Positions 63,160 to 64,000 of a stretch of DNA of 64,000 nt are shown one piece after another. The position numbers were made by a program, and so were the translations under genes. Numbering within the stretch: position 1 is the first letter of the stretch; every line of letters starts with the position of its first letter. The notes under the pieces were generated by a model that had not been told where the DNA came from, did not search any database, and saw only the letters and a list, made by a program, of their open reading frames with translations. The stretch covers positions 6,101,501 through 6,165,500 of the forward strand of contig JBAMJR010000013.1 of NCBI GenBank assembly GCA_038501785.1, given 5' to 3'. The DNA comes from Myoxocephalus aenaeus (taxonomy: Eukaryota; Chordata; Actinopteri; Perciformes; Cottidae).

Positions 63160-64000
63160 GTCAGAATAAATGGTGTAATGTAGAGGAGGCATCCAATTGT
63201 AATTCTTATTATTTAATTTCTTTACAAATGATTGATCGTGATCACCAATTGAAGAATTTTACATTTTTTGTTTCATACCTTTACCCATGTTTCCAGCATT
63301 AACCTGCACAGAGATGAAAGCTTTGAAATTGTTTAGATTTTTTTTTGTTTTTTTGGTGCTCCGACAAGAAGTGAATAGTTTGCTGTTGCTTAGCAACAGT
63401 CTTTTGTGCTCATCCAGTACACAGCACTATTATATACACTATAGTCAGAAAGATGAACTGGTTGTAATCTGTGATAGCAAGCTGCAAAATGAACAGTCTG
63501 TACCAGACTGATTAATGCATACTTTCTTATGCCACGCTGTATGTCGTGCTGCCTTCCTTATCTTGCATTTCAAATTATATATTTTTTTGTTTTATTTGGA
63601 CGTTCCAATGGCAAATGTTTCTTTGCCAGCTGTGTTCTGCCACTGTGCCACTGTTTTGTGTCAAGTACGGAGCAAAGATATAGTTCACAAGGTCCTTGTC
63701 TAATCTTTGAAAAACAAACAGTGAGACCCAAGATGAACACTTTCACCATGATCAAAAAGAGTATTATATTTATTTCTATCCATTGCATGTGTTATTGTGA
63801 AAACTGTTAGTACATGTCCTTGGAATAGGTTACCATGTTTCATTTGTATTCCTAGTCTCAACAAATGACTTCATATGATTTCAGTGCATTTGCACAACAT
63901 GTTCTACATTGTAGGTACAATTTATATGTAGGGAAGCTGCAATAAAGTACATTTTGAACATAACAAAACACAAAGTACATGTATTGTAGTTTATCTAGAA
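63160..64000. other. cps1: CPS1 intron 16 (continues beyond window)
   Basis: No exon seen. The remaining roughly 60 percent of CPS1 lies to the right. Confidence 0.6.

Overview
The window is chromosomal DNA of a bony fish, most likely a teleost. It holds three spliced protein-coding genes with vertebrate gene structure, long dinucleotide microsatellites and teleost-type transposons. CPS1 is in the glutamine-using (CPSase III) form typical of fish. I cannot name the species.

Layout. (1) About 1-34050, + strand: most of MAP2 (microtubule-associated protein 2). Sixteen coding exons can be placed from 4067 to the stop codon at 32478, all consistent in reading phase. The first exons, with the initiator ATG, lie upstream of the window. 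The exons cover the PKA-RII anchoring helix, a 2.9-kb projection-domain exon with a long Glu/Lys/Arg-rich stretch, the proline-rich region, and four microtubule-binding repeats, one of them on a 93-nt cassette exon. (2) About 34280-40150, - strand: a complete MYL1 (fast skeletal myosin alkali light chain 1), six coding exons, 190 aa, convergent with MAP2. (3) About 40150-51300: intergenic DNA with no recognisable gene. It holds TA repeats, a decayed LINE tail, and a 5'-truncated dead RTE/Rex3-type LINE flanked by a 13-bp target-site duplication. (4) 51332-63159 and on past the right edge, + strand: the first sixteen coding exons (613 codons) of CPS1. They cover the mitochondrial presequence, the glutamine amidotransferase half with an intact Cys-His-Glu triad, and the start of the first ATP-grasp domain.

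The three genes share no pathway: neuronal cytoskeleton, muscle contraction and mitochondrial nitrogen metabolism. Their proximity reflects conserved vertebrate synteny (MAP2...MYL1...CPS1 on human 2q34). The genes that separate them in mammals are not visible here.

I found no new multi-gene system. The most interesting observations are: the catalytic Cys in CPS1; a roughly 150-residue charged-helix insertion and two acidic or unusual exons in MAP2; a degenerate fourth microtubule-binding repeat followed by a TGTTG pentanucleotide tract; tRNA-derived SINE heads packed just upstream of the RII-anchor exon; a 37-bp near-perfect palindrome; and several transposons with definable ends, including one with 4-bp duplications and internal hairpins in CPS1. 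Exon boundaries were inferred by eye from splice signals, reading phase and remembered protein families; no alignment was run.
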